DNA from: Bacillota bacterium
Lineage (GTDB): Bacteria; Bacillota; Clostridia; Lachnospirales; Lachnospiraceae
DNA length: 64,000 nt
Direction: 5' to 3'
Assembly: GCA_023421505.1 (NCBI GenBank)
Contig: JAEZTJ010000091.1
Coordinates: forward strand, 1-64,000
Below are positions 1-9,254 of this stretch, piece after piece. Made by a program: the position numbers and the translations under genes. The notes under the pieces are model-generated. The model was not told the DNA's origin, ran no database searches, and saw only the letters and a list, made by a program, of their open reading frames with translations. How positions within the stretch are numbered: the first letter of the stretch is position 1; every line of letters starts with the position of its first letter.

Positions 1-44
1 GAAGATGTTTTTGAGCCTAATTTTTATTTCGATATTTTCAAGGT

Positions 45-476
45 TCAAACTCCGGAAATTATTCCGGATAAAAATATATGAAGATGATGCAGTTGCCGCT
101 TAGCGGCTCCTGCTGAGCAAGCATTAAATAAGACATCACCTTTTTTTATCAGTTGTCCCTGCGTTACATTTACTTTATCTATTCCGATTCCCTCTGTTAT
201 TCGTACAATCTTTTTTGCATCCGCTGTAATAATACCACTACCTTCAGCCTCAAAAGTAAGCGTACTGCCTTGGGGATTTTGTACCGTCACTTGAGCAATC
301 GTTATTGAATCGGCTGCTTTTGATATAAGGGTAAGAATAATCATAGCTACGAAGAAGCCGGTAAGTAATTTTTTTGCTGTTGGGCGCAGAGAATTCTTTA
401 CTGCTGTTTCATGAGGCTGGGATTCAAAGCCTTTATTTTGCATTTTATTCTTTTTTAAATTAACGATCTTCATCAT
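45..476 (-). pseudogene. HlyD/RND adaptor-like membrane protein, truncated
   Basis: The N terminus has one membrane segment (about residues 38-56) and then a biotinyl-lipoyl-like stretch (GQLIKKGDVLF, about residues 105-115), as at the start of HlyD/MacA-type adaptor proteins. After GDVLF the sequence stops looking like the family, turns Ala/His-rich and ends at residue 143, whereas family members usually exceed 300 residues. A second minus-strand frame is open from base 99 to the window edge (33 codons), so a frameshift or internal deletion near base 100 is likely. It lies 22 bp downstream of the sugar permease genes and was probably the last seen gene of that operon. A GGAG ribosome site precedes the start. 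That it is a broken adaptor is inference; the N-terminal resemblance is visible. Confidence 0.55.
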
Positions 477-498
477 AGTTGGTCTCCATTATAAATAC

Positions 499-1359
499 TC
501 ATTCTTTCAAACCTGAGGCACAAATTCCCTCTTCCAGATAGCTTTGCCCGAATAAGAATATGAAAAGTGCCGGGGCCATCATGATTACGGAGGCAACTAA
601 GGAAACGCCTGCATTATCGGCTGCAATGTTAGGTAAATATAGCGATAAAGGCCATTTTGAGTAATCTGAGAGAAACGTTAAAGAAGGCTCAAGGGCATTC
701 CATTGCTCCAGAAATCCTAAAATCATTGCAGATATAATTCCTGACATTCCCATAGGTATACCAATATGGGTGAATAATTTCCATTCACCTGCTCCATCAA
801 TCTCTGCAGCCTCCAGAAACGCCTGAGGGATGGAGGAAAAGAATTTTACCATTATAAATACAGGGAAGGTTGAAAATATCGCCGGGAATATTATCGCAAA
901 CTGTGTGTTAAGAAGCTTAAGCTGATCAAGTACCAGATAGTTTGATACCATAGTTACCTGAAAGGGCATAATCATTAAGGCAATGTAAAGTGTAAATACA
1001 GCCCTTTTCAGAGGAAACTGAAATCTCGCAAAGGCCCAGGCGGCAGGAACGGATATGATAAGCTGACCGCCCAGTATGGGGAGCACCTGACTGCAGGAAT
1101 TCCAAAACATTTTAAAAAAGGAAGGGGAATCAAGCAAAAGCTCAATATATGGCTGCAGGGTAGGGTATTTTGGTATAACAGGCCAAAAGGCATTTTGATC
1201 CGAAGAAGTAAGCACAGGGGCAAGATTCTGTGCGAGCTCATGCTTTCCCATAAAAGAACCGCTGAACACCATCCATAGTGGAATTATTATAAGGAGTGCA
1301 AACAGTAGCAGGATAGCAGCTGCCATATTTTGTTTTATCATGAGAATTTTTTTTGTCAT
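499..1359 (-). CDS. Carbohydrate ABC transporter permease, MalG type
   Basis: This is an inner-membrane subunit of a binding-protein-dependent sugar importer. The 286-residue length is normal for MalG-like permeases. About six hydrophobic segments are visible, the first at residues 12-33. The cytoplasmic EAA loop, which contacts the ATPase, appears as EAAEIDGAGEWKLFTHIGIP at about residues 184-203. It follows the MalF-type permease gene by 16 bp on the same strand, so the two are co-transcribed and should form a heterodimer. No ATPase gene is in this operon; such importers often share a MsmK/UgpC-type ATPase encoded elsewhere. The sugar cannot be read from the sequence. Confidence 0.93.
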   Translation of the reverse strand: MTKKILMIKQNMAAAILLLFALLIIIPLWMVFSGSFMGKHELAQNLAPVLTSSDQNAFWPVIPKYPTLQPYIELLLDSPSFFKMFWNSCSQVLPILGGQLIISVPAAWAFARFQFPLKRAVFTLYIALMIMPFQVTMVSNYLVLDQLKLLNTQFAIIFPAIFSTFPVFIMVKFFSSIPQAFLEAAEIDGAGEWKLFTHIGIPMGMSGIISAMILGFLEQWNALEPSLTFLSDYSKWPLSLYLPNIAADNAGVSLVASVIMMAPALFIFLFGQSYLEEGICASGLKE

Positions 1360-1375
1360 TGCTTATAACCTTTCT

Positions 1376-2257
1376 TCACCATTTTCTGTCAATTCTCTGT
1401 AGTAGTAGAATAAGTAATAAAATCATCATCGCCATAATAACGGCAGCAGCACACATTTTTTGTATATCAAGTGCGATGAACCAATTATTAAAAATATGCT
1501 GCAGCATATAGATGCTGTCATGAGGATAATTGCCGGATATTAAATATGCTTCCCGAAATACTTTAAAGGAGTTAACTATAGACAGCACAGCAGTAATATA
1601 TATCGTAGGCAGCAGTTCAGGAAGCGTTATATAACATAGTCTTTTAAAGGCCCCAGCTCCGTCCATTTTTGCAGCCTCATAAAGGGAGGTGGAGATACCG
1701 GACAAGCCGGCCAGCCATAGAACCATATCATATCCGGTGTTTTTCCATATGTAGCTGAATACCAATACATAGAAGGCTTTATCCGTATTCATAAAATCTA
1801 TGGCATTACCACCCAGATGGACAAGTAATAGATTAAGTAAACCGTTTTTATGAAAGAAGACCTTCCAAAGTAAAACCACAGATGCAACCGGAATAGCCAC
1901 TGGTACTAAAAAGGTTGTTTTGAAAAATTCCCGATGTCCTTTTAGACTGCTTAAAATAACAGTAAACAATAAGGAGATGATGAGTAATAAAGGAATGCAT
2001 ATCCCTAAGAATCGAATCGTATTCTTGGCTGCAAGCCGAAAGGCTTCGTTACCTAGTACCGTTTTATAATTATTAAGGCCGACAAAGCTATCACCCATTG
2101 TATTACAGAAGGATCTTCGAAAAGCATCCAGGAAAGGGACGAGAACAAAAATTGTAACGCCGAGGAAGCTGGGGGCCAAAAACAAATATGCCCTTTTTAG
2201 TTGCTTCTTATGATATTTCAATGGATTTATCTCCCTTTGCTTTGGACTAACGTCCAT
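1376..2257 (-). CDS. Carbohydrate ABC transporter permease, MalF type
   Basis: This is the partner permease of the adjacent MalG-type gene. It has 293 residues, with a first membrane segment at about 28-48 (FLAPSFLGVTIFVLVPFLDA, typical of UgpA/LacF proteins) and an EAA loop EAAKMDGAGAFKRLCYITLP at about residues 195-214. It sits between the solute-binding lipoprotein gene (33 bp upstream) and the second permease (16 bp downstream). The ATG used here has a poor ribosome site. A better one (AGGGAG) lies a few codons inside and could serve a TTG start near the PLKYH residues, so the start is uncertain by about 12 codons. Confidence 0.93.
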   Translation of the reverse strand: MDVSPKQREINPLKYHKKQLKRAYLFLAPSFLGVTIFVLVPFLDAFRRSFCNTMGDSFVGLNNYKTVLGNEAFRLAAKNTIRFLGICIPLLLIISLLFTVILSSLKGHREFFKTTFLVPVAIPVASVVLLWKVFFHKNGLLNLLLVHLGGNAIDFMNTDKAFYVLVFSYIWKNTGYDMVLWLAGLSGISTSLYEAAKMDGAGAFKRLCYITLPELLPTIYITAVLSIVNSFKVFREAYLISGNYPHDSIYMLQHIFNNWFIALDIQKMCAAAVIMAMMILLLILLLQRIDRKW

Positions 2258-2290
2258 GATTTTTAGTATATGTAGTCCATTTGAGATGAA

Positions 2291-4435
2291 TTATTCTGAC
2301 AGATATGTCATTGTCTTTGCAATTATTTTGTCTGCTGTGCTTTCTGCATCAGTCTTGTCGGTTAAGAAGCTTTCAGCCTCTTTTCTTACCATTGATAGTA
2401 GCTCCTCATCAAGGTAAACAGGAGTTGTAGCGCTTTTAAACAAATCTATAATATACTGCATAGTTTCTTTACTTGGCTGGGTAAATTCTAAGTCATCATA
2501 GCAAATAACGTAATCATCCTCTGCCATACCAAAGTCATTGAGCGCATTTAAGTTAACAGGAAAACCATCCCCTACAGCCACACTTTGAACGGATTCTCCC
2601 AATAATGATGAAAGGAATTCTTTGGCTAGTTCCTTATTAGAGCTTGAATTGTTGATACTAACCATTTCATAAGGGGTAAATTCATTATTGATAGACGTAT
2701 AAGTACCATTTATCCTATCAGAGATAGCGATAGGCTCATACACTTGATGCATATGGCTGATATCCCCTATTCCAAGTAGTGCCAGTTTGGCATTAATCAG
2801 TATGGGAGACATACTGAAGAAAGTCGACTCAGGAAGGGCTTTTGGCTGTTCTTTTGCCGGTACTGTCTGGGTGCAAATGACTTTTAATTGCGTTAAAAAA
2901 TTGATTAACCCATTACGATCAAAGCCTTCCGCTTTTAAGAAACTATTTGAATATAGTTTAAACAAAATCGTTATTAAATCAGAGTTAGAATAGGTTTTGG
3001 GACCAAATAAAGGTATGTCGGATTTTTTGGCATAATCAGCAAGTGAGTTAATAGAACTTGTGGAATATACCGCTTCTTTATTACCATAAGCAAGAGGTAT
3101 GGTAATTCGTAAAGGAACGGTGAAAAACTTATCATCCTCTGTCCTGTAATTATTAATAATATGAGGTAATACATAACCTTTCTCTAGCAATGGTTTAACA
3201 ATATCACTTAGATCGGTAAGTACACCCTTGCTGATATAAGTTTGAAAAGGCATACCATCAAGTACAAGGATATCTGCACCTTTTTTACTTAATAACTCCG
3301 CGTTAACGGTTTTAATATGATCTGTAACCGTTGTTGCATCGTTATCATTCATTAATACCCTATACTCTACTTGAACATCGGTGTGCTCAAGTCCGAATTC
3401 GATGATTGTCTGCCTTATGGTAGGACACTCTTTCAAGGATAGGATAGTCAGTGTTTTAGCAGGATTGGTAGGAATATCTTTATCAAAGATATAATGCTTT
3501 ATAATACCTTTGCCCAGATTATCACTGTATTTTACATAGAAATCTTCATCACTGCCTAAAACAATATCATCGATATAAAGGCCGGGCTTTCCCATAGAGC
3601 AGATACTGCCATCAATGAGGGTTTCCCAGGTGCTGCCGTTTTTCGCCATACGATGTAATCCCTTAGCATTAATAACATACCAATTGCCTGCTGTATCTGA
3701 ACAAAAATCATAGGAATTGGATATATCAATTGCTACAGAAGAGATAGCTTTGCCGGAATTTACGTCAATGATAATACCATCATCTAGATTTTCATTGATA
3801 GACATTAGCCTATTAGCTGATAGAGCATACGAATTGTCACCAATTTTAAAACTTACAGTTTCTTTACCGTCTTTGTATACCGAACAATATCCATAGTAGC
3901 CCAGCAGTATGGAATTATCCTCTAATACTCTAATGCTGATAGGACATTTTTTGTATTTCACCTTCGTTTTAAAATCATCAATTATGATTTCTTCGGAAGT
4001 TTGATTATCTGTACTTTTTAATATTTTGACTTTAAATTTATTACTCTTATCTTGAAATGCTGTTAATGCGTACTTAGTACCATCGGGTGCATAGGTTAAA
4101 TCATACAAAGCTAATCCATCTACGTTCAACCATTTGGGGGCATTTCTTATCCAAGTGTTATCCTGATTAAGTGTATATTGTATCTTACTTTCCCCTTTAG
4201 TGGGCTTTCGTGGAAAGGTATAGAGCTCTAATTGTCCTTCAGAGTTATTTAAGAATAATAAAGCGTTTTCCTCTCCGGTTTGTACAGCTTCCGGCATATC
4301 TATTGATTTTTCTACATAACGGCCCATTGCCACATTAGGCTTATCTTTATCCTTATTAGACTTACTGCAGCCTGATAAGGGAGTAATTAATAATACGAAT
4401 GATAAAAGAACAGCGATTATCTTTTTATAGCTCAT
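2291..4435 (-). CDS. Propeller-like / extracellular solute-binding lipoprotein
   Basis: A clear lipoprotein signal (hydrophobic segment, then LSGCSKS with Cys at residue 23) places it outside the cell, anchored to the membrane. At 714 residues it is much longer than ordinary sugar-binding proteins (about 400-450). Residues about 40-320 hold repeated short strand-rich units (for example YAPDGTKYAL, SMINE and NWYVINAKGLHRM segments) suggesting a beta-propeller. Residues about 330-700 resemble a family 1 solute-binding protein (LTILSLKECPTIRQ start, ADILVLDGMPFQTY, and a C-terminal GDGFPVNLNAL segment). It is first in an operon with two sugar permeases and has a strong GGAGG site. Binding of a carbohydrate is inferred from context; the propeller reading rests on visual repeats only. 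Confidence 0.8.
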   Translation of the reverse strand: MSYKKIIAVLLSFVLLITPLSGCSKSNKDKDKPNVAMGRYVEKSIDMPEAVQTGEENALLFLNNSEGQLELYTFPRKPTKGESKIQYTLNQDNTWIRNAPKWLNVDGLALYDLTYAPDGTKYALTAFQDKSNKFKVKILKSTDNQTSEEIIIDDFKTKVKYKKCPISIRVLEDNSILLGYYGYCSVYKDGKETVSFKIGDNSYALSANRLMSINENLDDGIIIDVNSGKAISSVAIDISNSYDFCSDTAGNWYVINAKGLHRMAKNGSTWETLIDGSICSMGKPGLYIDDIVLGSDEDFYVKYSDNLGKGIIKHYIFDKDIPTNPAKTLTILSLKECPTIRQTIIEFGLEHTDVQVEYRVLMNDNDATTVTDHIKTVNAELLSKKGADILVLDGMPFQTYISKGVLTDLSDIVKPLLEKGYVLPHIINNYRTEDDKFFTVPLRITIPLAYGNKEAVYSTSSINSLADYAKKSDIPLFGPKTYSNSDLITILFKLYSNSFLKAEGFDRNGLINFLTQLKVICTQTVPAKEQPKALPESTFFSMSPILINAKLALLGIGDISHMHQVYEPIAISDRINGTYTSINNEFTPYEMVSINNSSSNKELAKEFLSSLLGESVQSVAVGDGFPVNLNALNDFGMAEDDYVICYDDLEFTQPSKETMQYIIDLFKSATTPVYLDEELLSMVRKEAESFLTDKTDAESTADKIIAKTMTYLSE

Positions 4436-4469
4436 AATTTCCTCCGTTTATGTTCTAAATACATGATGA

Positions 4470-4514
4470 GACTGCACGGCAGCTTTCTTCCGTTTCTACT
4501 TGCAGTCTTTTTTT
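4470..4514 (+). terminator. Orphan plus-strand terminator-like hairpin
   Basis: GACTGCA (4470-4476) pairs with TGCAGTC (4501-4507), followed by seven Ts. No plus-strand gene ends here. On the minus strand the same hairpin would sit in the 5' leader of the solute-binding protein gene. It may end an antisense or readthrough transcript. Confidence 0.5.
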
Positions 4515-4764
4515 GAGATATTATTTACACCCTTTTCATAGTTCTGAATTTACTCTAATACTTATTTGGGTAGGTAAGTATTATTCCTAGATATCATCTT
4601 ATCTGTCGTACTTTAAAGTCCGTTTATTATTCAAAGCACCTCCTCACTACTCTGTTATCACGCGCCTTTGTTACGATTGCAATCACAGATTTAATATAAC
4701 AAAAAAAACTCTAAGAAAACTGGAAGCTTTTTTTGAAGGACATTAATCAAAATGTTTTAGTTGA

Positions 4765-4829
4765 CAATTGCGAAACTCCGTAAATGTTAGTATGGTATAC
4801 AATTAATAAAACTACATAGTTTTTTAATT
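4765..4829. repeat. MITE deletion derivative
   Basis: The left end ATTGCGAAACTC and the segment GTATACAATTA-TAAAACTA-CATAGTTT match the two ends of the longer elements at 50679-50837 and 60401-60541. The large central hairpin is missing and the right terminal repeat has decayed (GTTTTTTAATT instead of GTTTCGCAATT). It lies about 100 bp upstream of the response-regulator gene. Confidence 0.6.
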
Positions 4830-4929
4830 ATAAAAATGTTTATAATTAAAGAAAAGTTCTTTAAAGGATTTTTCAAGAAAATTGTGGTAGAATATCAATT
4901 TATAATAATCATTACTTTAGGAGAAATAG

Positions 4930-5616
4930 ATGAGAATTTTAGTGATTGAAGATAATAAAGATTTAAGTGACAGTATGTGCTACCAGCTTCAAAATGAAGG
5001 CTATGATACAGACGCCTGTTATAGCGGAGAGGATGTACTATATTACGCGATGCAAAATACCTATGATGTAATAATTTTGGATCGGATGCTTCCGGTAATG
5101 GATGGACTTACCGTATTAAAAAGGATCAGACAGAAGAATGTTTTTACTCCTACTATTATGGTTACGGCAATGGGTGGATTAAGTGACCGTGTTGACGGGC
5201 TTGATTCGGGTGCGGATGATTATCTGGTAAAGCCTTTTGCTATAGAGGAGCTGCTTGCACGTATAAGGGCATTAGTAAGACGTCCGAAGAAAATTGAAGC
5301 GGTTGAAATATTAAGTTATGCTGATGTCATACTTGATGTAAAGCAGCAACATATAAAATCTAATGATAAAACCTGCTCTCTGTCAAAACGTGAGACACAG
5401 CTATTGGAATATTTTATTCGAAATGCAAAACAAATGCTTACCAGAGAAATGATTCTTGTTCATGTGTGGGGGCCGGATCATTTTGTTGAGGAGGGGAACC
5501 TCGATAACTATATCCATTTTATTCGAAGACGTCTAAAAACAATTCAGAGTAGTATCATCATTAAAACGCTTCATGGTGTAGGATACCGTTTGGAAGGGGA
5601 TATAGAGGAAAATTAA
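4930..5616 (+). CDS. OmpR/PhoB-type response regulator
   Basis: A two-domain transcription factor of 228 residues. The receiver domain (about 1-115) has the acidic pair E7/D8, phospho-acceptor D51 (IILDRMLP) and K101 in the DDYLVKPF motif. The C-terminal winged helix (about 125-222) ends in the usual IKTLHGVGYRLEG. The gene is followed after one base by its histidine kinase, so the two are an operon and a cognate pair. GGAG precedes the ATG. The signal is not evident; the closest neighbour in DNA is the divergent sugar importer, which may or may not be a target. Confidence 0.95.
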   Translation: MRILVIEDNKDLSDSMCYQLQNEGYDTDACYSGEDVLYYAMQNTYDVIILDRMLPVMDGLTVLKRIRQKNVFTPTIMVTAMGGLSDRVDGLDSGADDYLVKPFAIEELLARIRALVRRPKKIEAVEILSYADVILDVKQQHIKSNDKTCSLSKRETQLLEYFIRNAKQMLTREMILVHVWGPDHFVEEGNLDNYIHFIRRRLKTIQSSIIIKTLHGVGYRLEGDIEEN

Positions 5617-5617
5617 T

Positions 5618-6904
5618 ATGCTGTATAAGATAAAGAGGAATCTAATCATATTAAATACTGTATTAACCAGTATTATCCTAAGTATAGTTATCACTATAGT
5701 TGGCTATATCAATATTAATCAAATAAAAAATAATAAATTAAAGGAATTTTCGGAGCTTTCAGAGACCATTGAATATAAATTACAAAATGAAAGGATAATC
5801 AGTAATTCCTGGCTTTCTAAATTAGAAGCTAAATATAAAGCCATTATAAGTATAGAGGACAATGGAGAACCGTTTCTGTATAGAGGTTCCTGGGAGCCGT
5901 TAACTTCCAGGTATATTATGATAAAAAAGGCAAAGGAGGCGGCTTTATCAGAGGGAATAGATACGAAAGGTTATACGATTTCCTCGCATCAAAACAAAAG
6001 TTCAGTACATATTATTAAGGGGAATCATAAGGAAAATGCCTTTGCTTCTGTATGTATCATACCAAAGGAGGCTGGTTATATGAGCCTGACTTTAATACAA
6101 TTCCATCCACGGGAAAAAACTCAAATAATAATGCAGATTATTCTATATATGACGATCGCAATATTTGGAAGCGTCTCCTTATTTCTCGTGAGCTGCTTTT
6201 TCGTCGGAAAGGTGTTAAAACCGGCGGTGGAAAGCCAAAAAAGACAAAATGAGTTTATAGCAGCGGCATCCCATGATCTGCGCTCACCACTTGCAGTAAT
6301 ACAGACAAATGCATCTGCATTACTGATTGAGGGAGCAGATAAAAAGCATTTTCTGCCTAAAATTATTGATGAGTGCACTAGAATGTCAAGACTGATCGGC
6401 GATATGCTCATTCTTGCCACTTCAGATGCGAAAACCTGGCAAATACGAAAAGAGGTAATAGACTCTGAAAGCTATTTGATTGATTTATACGATTCATTAT
6501 CAGCTTTCTGCTCTAAAAAGAATCATAAGCTAGCATTAGATCTGCCAGACAATCCACTACCGCAGCTTCACATAGATAAAGACCGATTAACCCAGGTGCT
6601 GGGGATACTTATTGATAATGCAATCAGCTATTCACCAGAGGGAAGTTGTATTACAATTCGCCCCTATATAAAAAAATCTCTGTTCCGAATCGAAGTAGAG
6701 GATCATGGATGCGGTATTACGAGAGAACAGAAGGAGAAAATATTTCATAGATTTTACAGGGTTGATAAATCCAGAAATGATAATACACACTTCGGTCTGG
6801 GGCTTAGTGTAGCAAAAGAGCTAATGGAATTACAGAGCGGAAAAATATTTGCAAAGGATACCCTAGAGGGAGGAGCAACCTTTGTGTTGGAATTTCCTTT
6901 ATAA
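5618..6904 (+). CDS. Membrane sensor histidine kinase
   Basis: This is the cognate kinase of the regulator immediately upstream. It has 428 residues with membrane segments at about 9-30 and 168-195, enclosing an extracytoplasmic sensor region of about 135 residues. The DHp helix carries the phospho-accepting His at about 219 (ASHDLRSPL). The ATPase domain shows the N box (IDNAISYSPEGS), G1 box (DHGCGI) and G2 box (GLGLSVAKEL). The sensor region has no motif I recognise. It ends 13 bp before a convergent minus-strand gene with no clear terminator between them. Confidence 0.95.
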   Translation: MLYKIKRNLIILNTVLTSIILSIVITIVGYININQIKNNKLKEFSELSETIEYKLQNERIISNSWLSKLEAKYKAIISIEDNGEPFLYRGSWEPLTSRYIMIKKAKEAALSEGIDTKGYTISSHQNKSSVHIIKGNHKENAFASVCIIPKEAGYMSLTLIQFHPREKTQIIMQIILYMTIAIFGSVSLFLVSCFFVGKVLKPAVESQKRQNEFIAAASHDLRSPLAVIQTNASALLIEGADKKHFLPKIIDECTRMSRLIGDMLILATSDAKTWQIRKEVIDSESYLIDLYDSLSAFCSKKNHKLALDLPDNPLPQLHIDKDRLTQVLGILIDNAISYSPEGSCITIRPYIKKSLFRIEVEDHGCGITREQKEKIFHRFYRVDKSRNDNTHFGLGLSVAKELMELQSGKIFAKDTLEGGATFVLEFPL

Positions 6905-6916
6905 ATAAATATCAGC

Positions 6917-7360
6917 TCACTTTTCTGGTTTATCTAGAAGTTCATCTAGGTTTGATTCACCAAATATTTGAATTCCTTCCTTTGCAAGCAGCTCTGCCAG
7001 TATACCGTTTCCTTCTATTAATTGCCCGGTAAAGGTGCCGTCGTATATTTTGCCATAACCGCAGGAAGGGCTTCTTTCCTTAAGGATTGCATAAGAGCAG
7101 TTATAAAACTGAGCCAGCCTTTTTATTTCCTGTGCTCCCTTCTCGTATTCATAGGTTACATCCTCTCCTGATGTTGTCACAACTCTGCCGTTCTTAATTT
7201 CAGCAGCTTCTCTGGGGGTCTTAAGTCCTCCGTAAATTTCCGGACAAATTGGTATCAAATTAAATTTATCTTTCAGCATATTCATTTGCTCAAGTAATAT
7301 ACCGGAGCCGTCATATCGACATGCTACCCCCATTAGACAGGCGCTAACTAATACATTCAT
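6917..7360 (-). CDS. DUF523 family protein
   Basis: A 147-residue soluble protein that starts with the DUF523 signature (VSACLMGVACRYDG) and has the conserved CPEIYGG and ERSPSCGYGKIYDG segments, with Cys residues at about 8, 13, 39 and 103 that could bind a metal or thiol ligand. The length matches the family. Its biochemical role is not established to my knowledge. It is transcribed alone on the minus strand, convergent to the kinase gene, with a GGGAGG ribosome site. Confidence 0.9.
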   Translation of the reverse strand: MNVLVSACLMGVACRYDGSGILLEQMNMLKDKFNLIPICPEIYGGLKTPREAAEIKNGRVVTTSGEDVTYEYEKGAQEIKRLAQFYNCSYAILKERSPSCGYGKIYDGTFTGQLIEGNGILAELLAKEGIQIFGESNLDELLDKPEK

Positions 7361-7868
7361 CTGTTATCCTCCCAAAATGTTCTATACCATTGTCAAAAGG
7401 TAATAATATACTTTTGCTTTCTATATTATAGCAGATAAAATTGATAAGAAAATCTTATTTTCTGCAAAATATTAAATAATATCTGCTAATCATATAGGTT
7501 TGTAATCAGGAGGATGGGGTATTTAGAATCAGGATTTATCGATTCAGGCTTTTTAATAACTTTTAAATAGGTTATGCTCATATATTTGAACAAATGATTT
7601 TAATGTATAAATAATCAATAATATATTGAATTTATTTAATAAAATTTATAATTACAAGTTGACTAAAGGACATTTCTGCATTAATATACATATTACGGAA
7701 AATAAAAATGCATAAATATAACATATTGCTGTATAAAAATAAATATAGTATATAAAGTAAGTGCTTCATAAATCACTTTAATCGTTTTGGGTATAAAGTT
7801 TTCTTATACTATTTTATGAAATACAGTCGAAAAAAATTTTTAAATATTATAAGAAAAGGAGAGTTAGT
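7361..7868. other. AT-rich divergent intergenic region
   Basis: This 508-bp spacer lies between the DUF523 gene and the aminotransferase gene and must hold both promoters. A small inverted repeat AAGTG-N10-CACTT (about 7759-7778) and TATAAA/TATACT boxes (about 7791-7811) lie near the aminotransferase side. No coding frame or stable RNA fold was recognised. Confidence 0.4.
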
Positions 7869-9071
7869 ATGGATTATCAGAAAAAAAGCAAGGAAATAGT
7901 TGACTTAACAGATCAGAATATCATTCCTATGTATAACCGTCATCATATTGTACTGGAAAAAGGGGAAGGAGTATATTTATTTGATGTTGAGGGTAAGAAA
8001 TATCTGGATTTCTGCTCTGGTATAGGTGTTTATGCGTTAGGCTATAAGAACGAAGCATATAACGAAAGCTTAAAAAATCAAATTGATTTATTAATACATA
8101 CGTCAAATTTATTTTATAACGTTCCCTTATCAAAGGCGGTAAAAGTACTGGCTGAGGCTACACATATGGACCAGGTATTCTTTACTAACAGCGGAGCTGA
8201 GGCTGTTGAAGGTGCATTAAAGCTTGCAAGAAGATATTCCTATAACAACTATAGCGGTAAAAGAACGCAGATTATATCCATGGAGCATTCCTTTCATGGA
8301 AGAACCTTTGGGGCTCTATCTGTAACCGGAAATGATGATTATCAAAAGCCCTTTCGACCGCTTGTAGGTGATGTGGTATTTGCTGAGTATAATAACATCG
8401 AAAGTGTTAAGCAGCTTTTGAGCGATAAGACCTGTGCAATCATTATGGAGACAGTTCAGGGTGAGGGTGGTATTGTACCCTGTACAAAAGAATTTTTTAC
8501 TGAAATCAGAGAGCTATGTAATGAACTAGATATTGCACTAATTTGTGATGAAGTACAGTGCGGTATGGGAAGAAGCGGAGCTATGTTTGCTTATGAACAA
8601 TACGGGATTATTCCTGATATTGTAGTTTGCGCGAAGGCCATTGGCGGCGGGGTACCGGTAGGTGCATTTGGAGCCGTGAAAAAATATAGTGAAGCTTTTA
8701 TCCCAGGAGATCATGGAACAACCTATGGAGGGAATCCCTTCGTAACAAATGCAGTTAATATAACCTTCGATTTGTATAAGAAAGAAAATATTCTTGACAA
8801 TGTAAATAAAATTGCGCCCTATCTTGAAGAACAATTGAATTTATTGGTTCAGGAATTTGATTTCGTTCTTGAAAGGCGAGGACTAGGTCTGATGCAGGGA
8901 ATAGTATTAGATAGGGATGTCAATGAGGTGATTGATCTGGCTCTGGAAAAGGGTCTAATAGTAGCTGCAGCACATGGTAATGTTATAAGGTTTTTACCGC
9001 CACTTATCATATCAGAAAAACATGTGGATGAAATGATGAGCATTATGCGTGATATTTTTCGTGAACGGTAG
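7869..9071 (+). CDS. argD: Acetylornithine aminotransferase-like (class III PLP enzyme)
   Basis: A PLP-dependent class III aminotransferase of 400 residues, the usual length for ArgD. Visible motifs are the SGAEAVEGALKLARRY segment, HSFHGRTFGALSVTG, the ICDEVQCGMGRSG segment with the PLP-pyridine Asp, and the PLP lysine in CAKAIGGGVPVGA (about residue 257), followed by HGTTYGGNP. ArgD converts N-acetylglutamate semialdehyde to acetylornithine with glutamate as donor. Related omega-aminotransferases look similar, and no other arginine gene is nearby, so the substrate is an inference. A GGAG site precedes the ATG; it appears monocistronic. Confidence 0.8.
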   Translation: MDYQKKSKEIVDLTDQNIIPMYNRHHIVLEKGEGVYLFDVEGKKYLDFCSGIGVYALGYKNEAYNESLKNQIDLLIHTSNLFYNVPLSKAVKVLAEATHMDQVFFTNSGAEAVEGALKLARRYSYNNYSGKRTQIISMEHSFHGRTFGALSVTGNDDYQKPFRPLVGDVVFAEYNNIESVKQLLSDKTCAIIMETVQGEGGIVPCTKEFFTEIRELCNELDIALICDEVQCGMGRSGAMFAYEQYGIIPDIVVCAKAIGGGVPVGAFGAVKKYSEAFIPGDHGTTYGGNPFVTNAVNITFDLYKKENILDNVNKIAPYLEEQLNLLVQEFDFVLERRGLGLMQGIVLDRDVNEVIDLALEKGLIVAAAHGNVIRFLPPLIISEKHVDEMMSIMRDIFRER

Positions 9072-9175
9072 AGCTATTATGGAAAAATAGTAATATGGTA
9101 TGCTTTTATTGGGATAGAGTTTTCTTTTATATAATATTATATTCCAAATAATTTACCATTTTAATGAAAGATCTA

Positions 9176-9225
9176 TTGACAATGTTTTATCAATATGGTA
9201 TATATATGATATCAAAATGATATCA
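9176..9225 (+). promoter_or_regulatory. Promoter and candidate operator of the SPFH gene
   Basis: TTGACA (9176-9181), a 17-bp spacer and TATATA (9199-9204) form a good sigma-A promoter. Directly after it, two copies of the palindrome TGATATCA separated by AAA (9207-9225) look like a repressor site at the transcription start. The regulator is unknown. Confidence 0.55.
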
Positions 9226-9254
9226 ATATTATATATCAATCGGAGGAAATACTT

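Larger units (their letters stand above)
4436..4929. other. Divergent intergenic region
   Basis: This 494-bp spacer separates the minus-strand sugar ABC operon from the plus-strand two-component pair. It holds a hairpin with a T-run readable as a plus-strand terminator (4470-4514) and a short inverted-repeat element resembling the MITEs at 50.7 and 60.4 kb (4765-4829). The rest is AT-rich, and no open frame resembling a gene was found. Confidence 0.6.
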
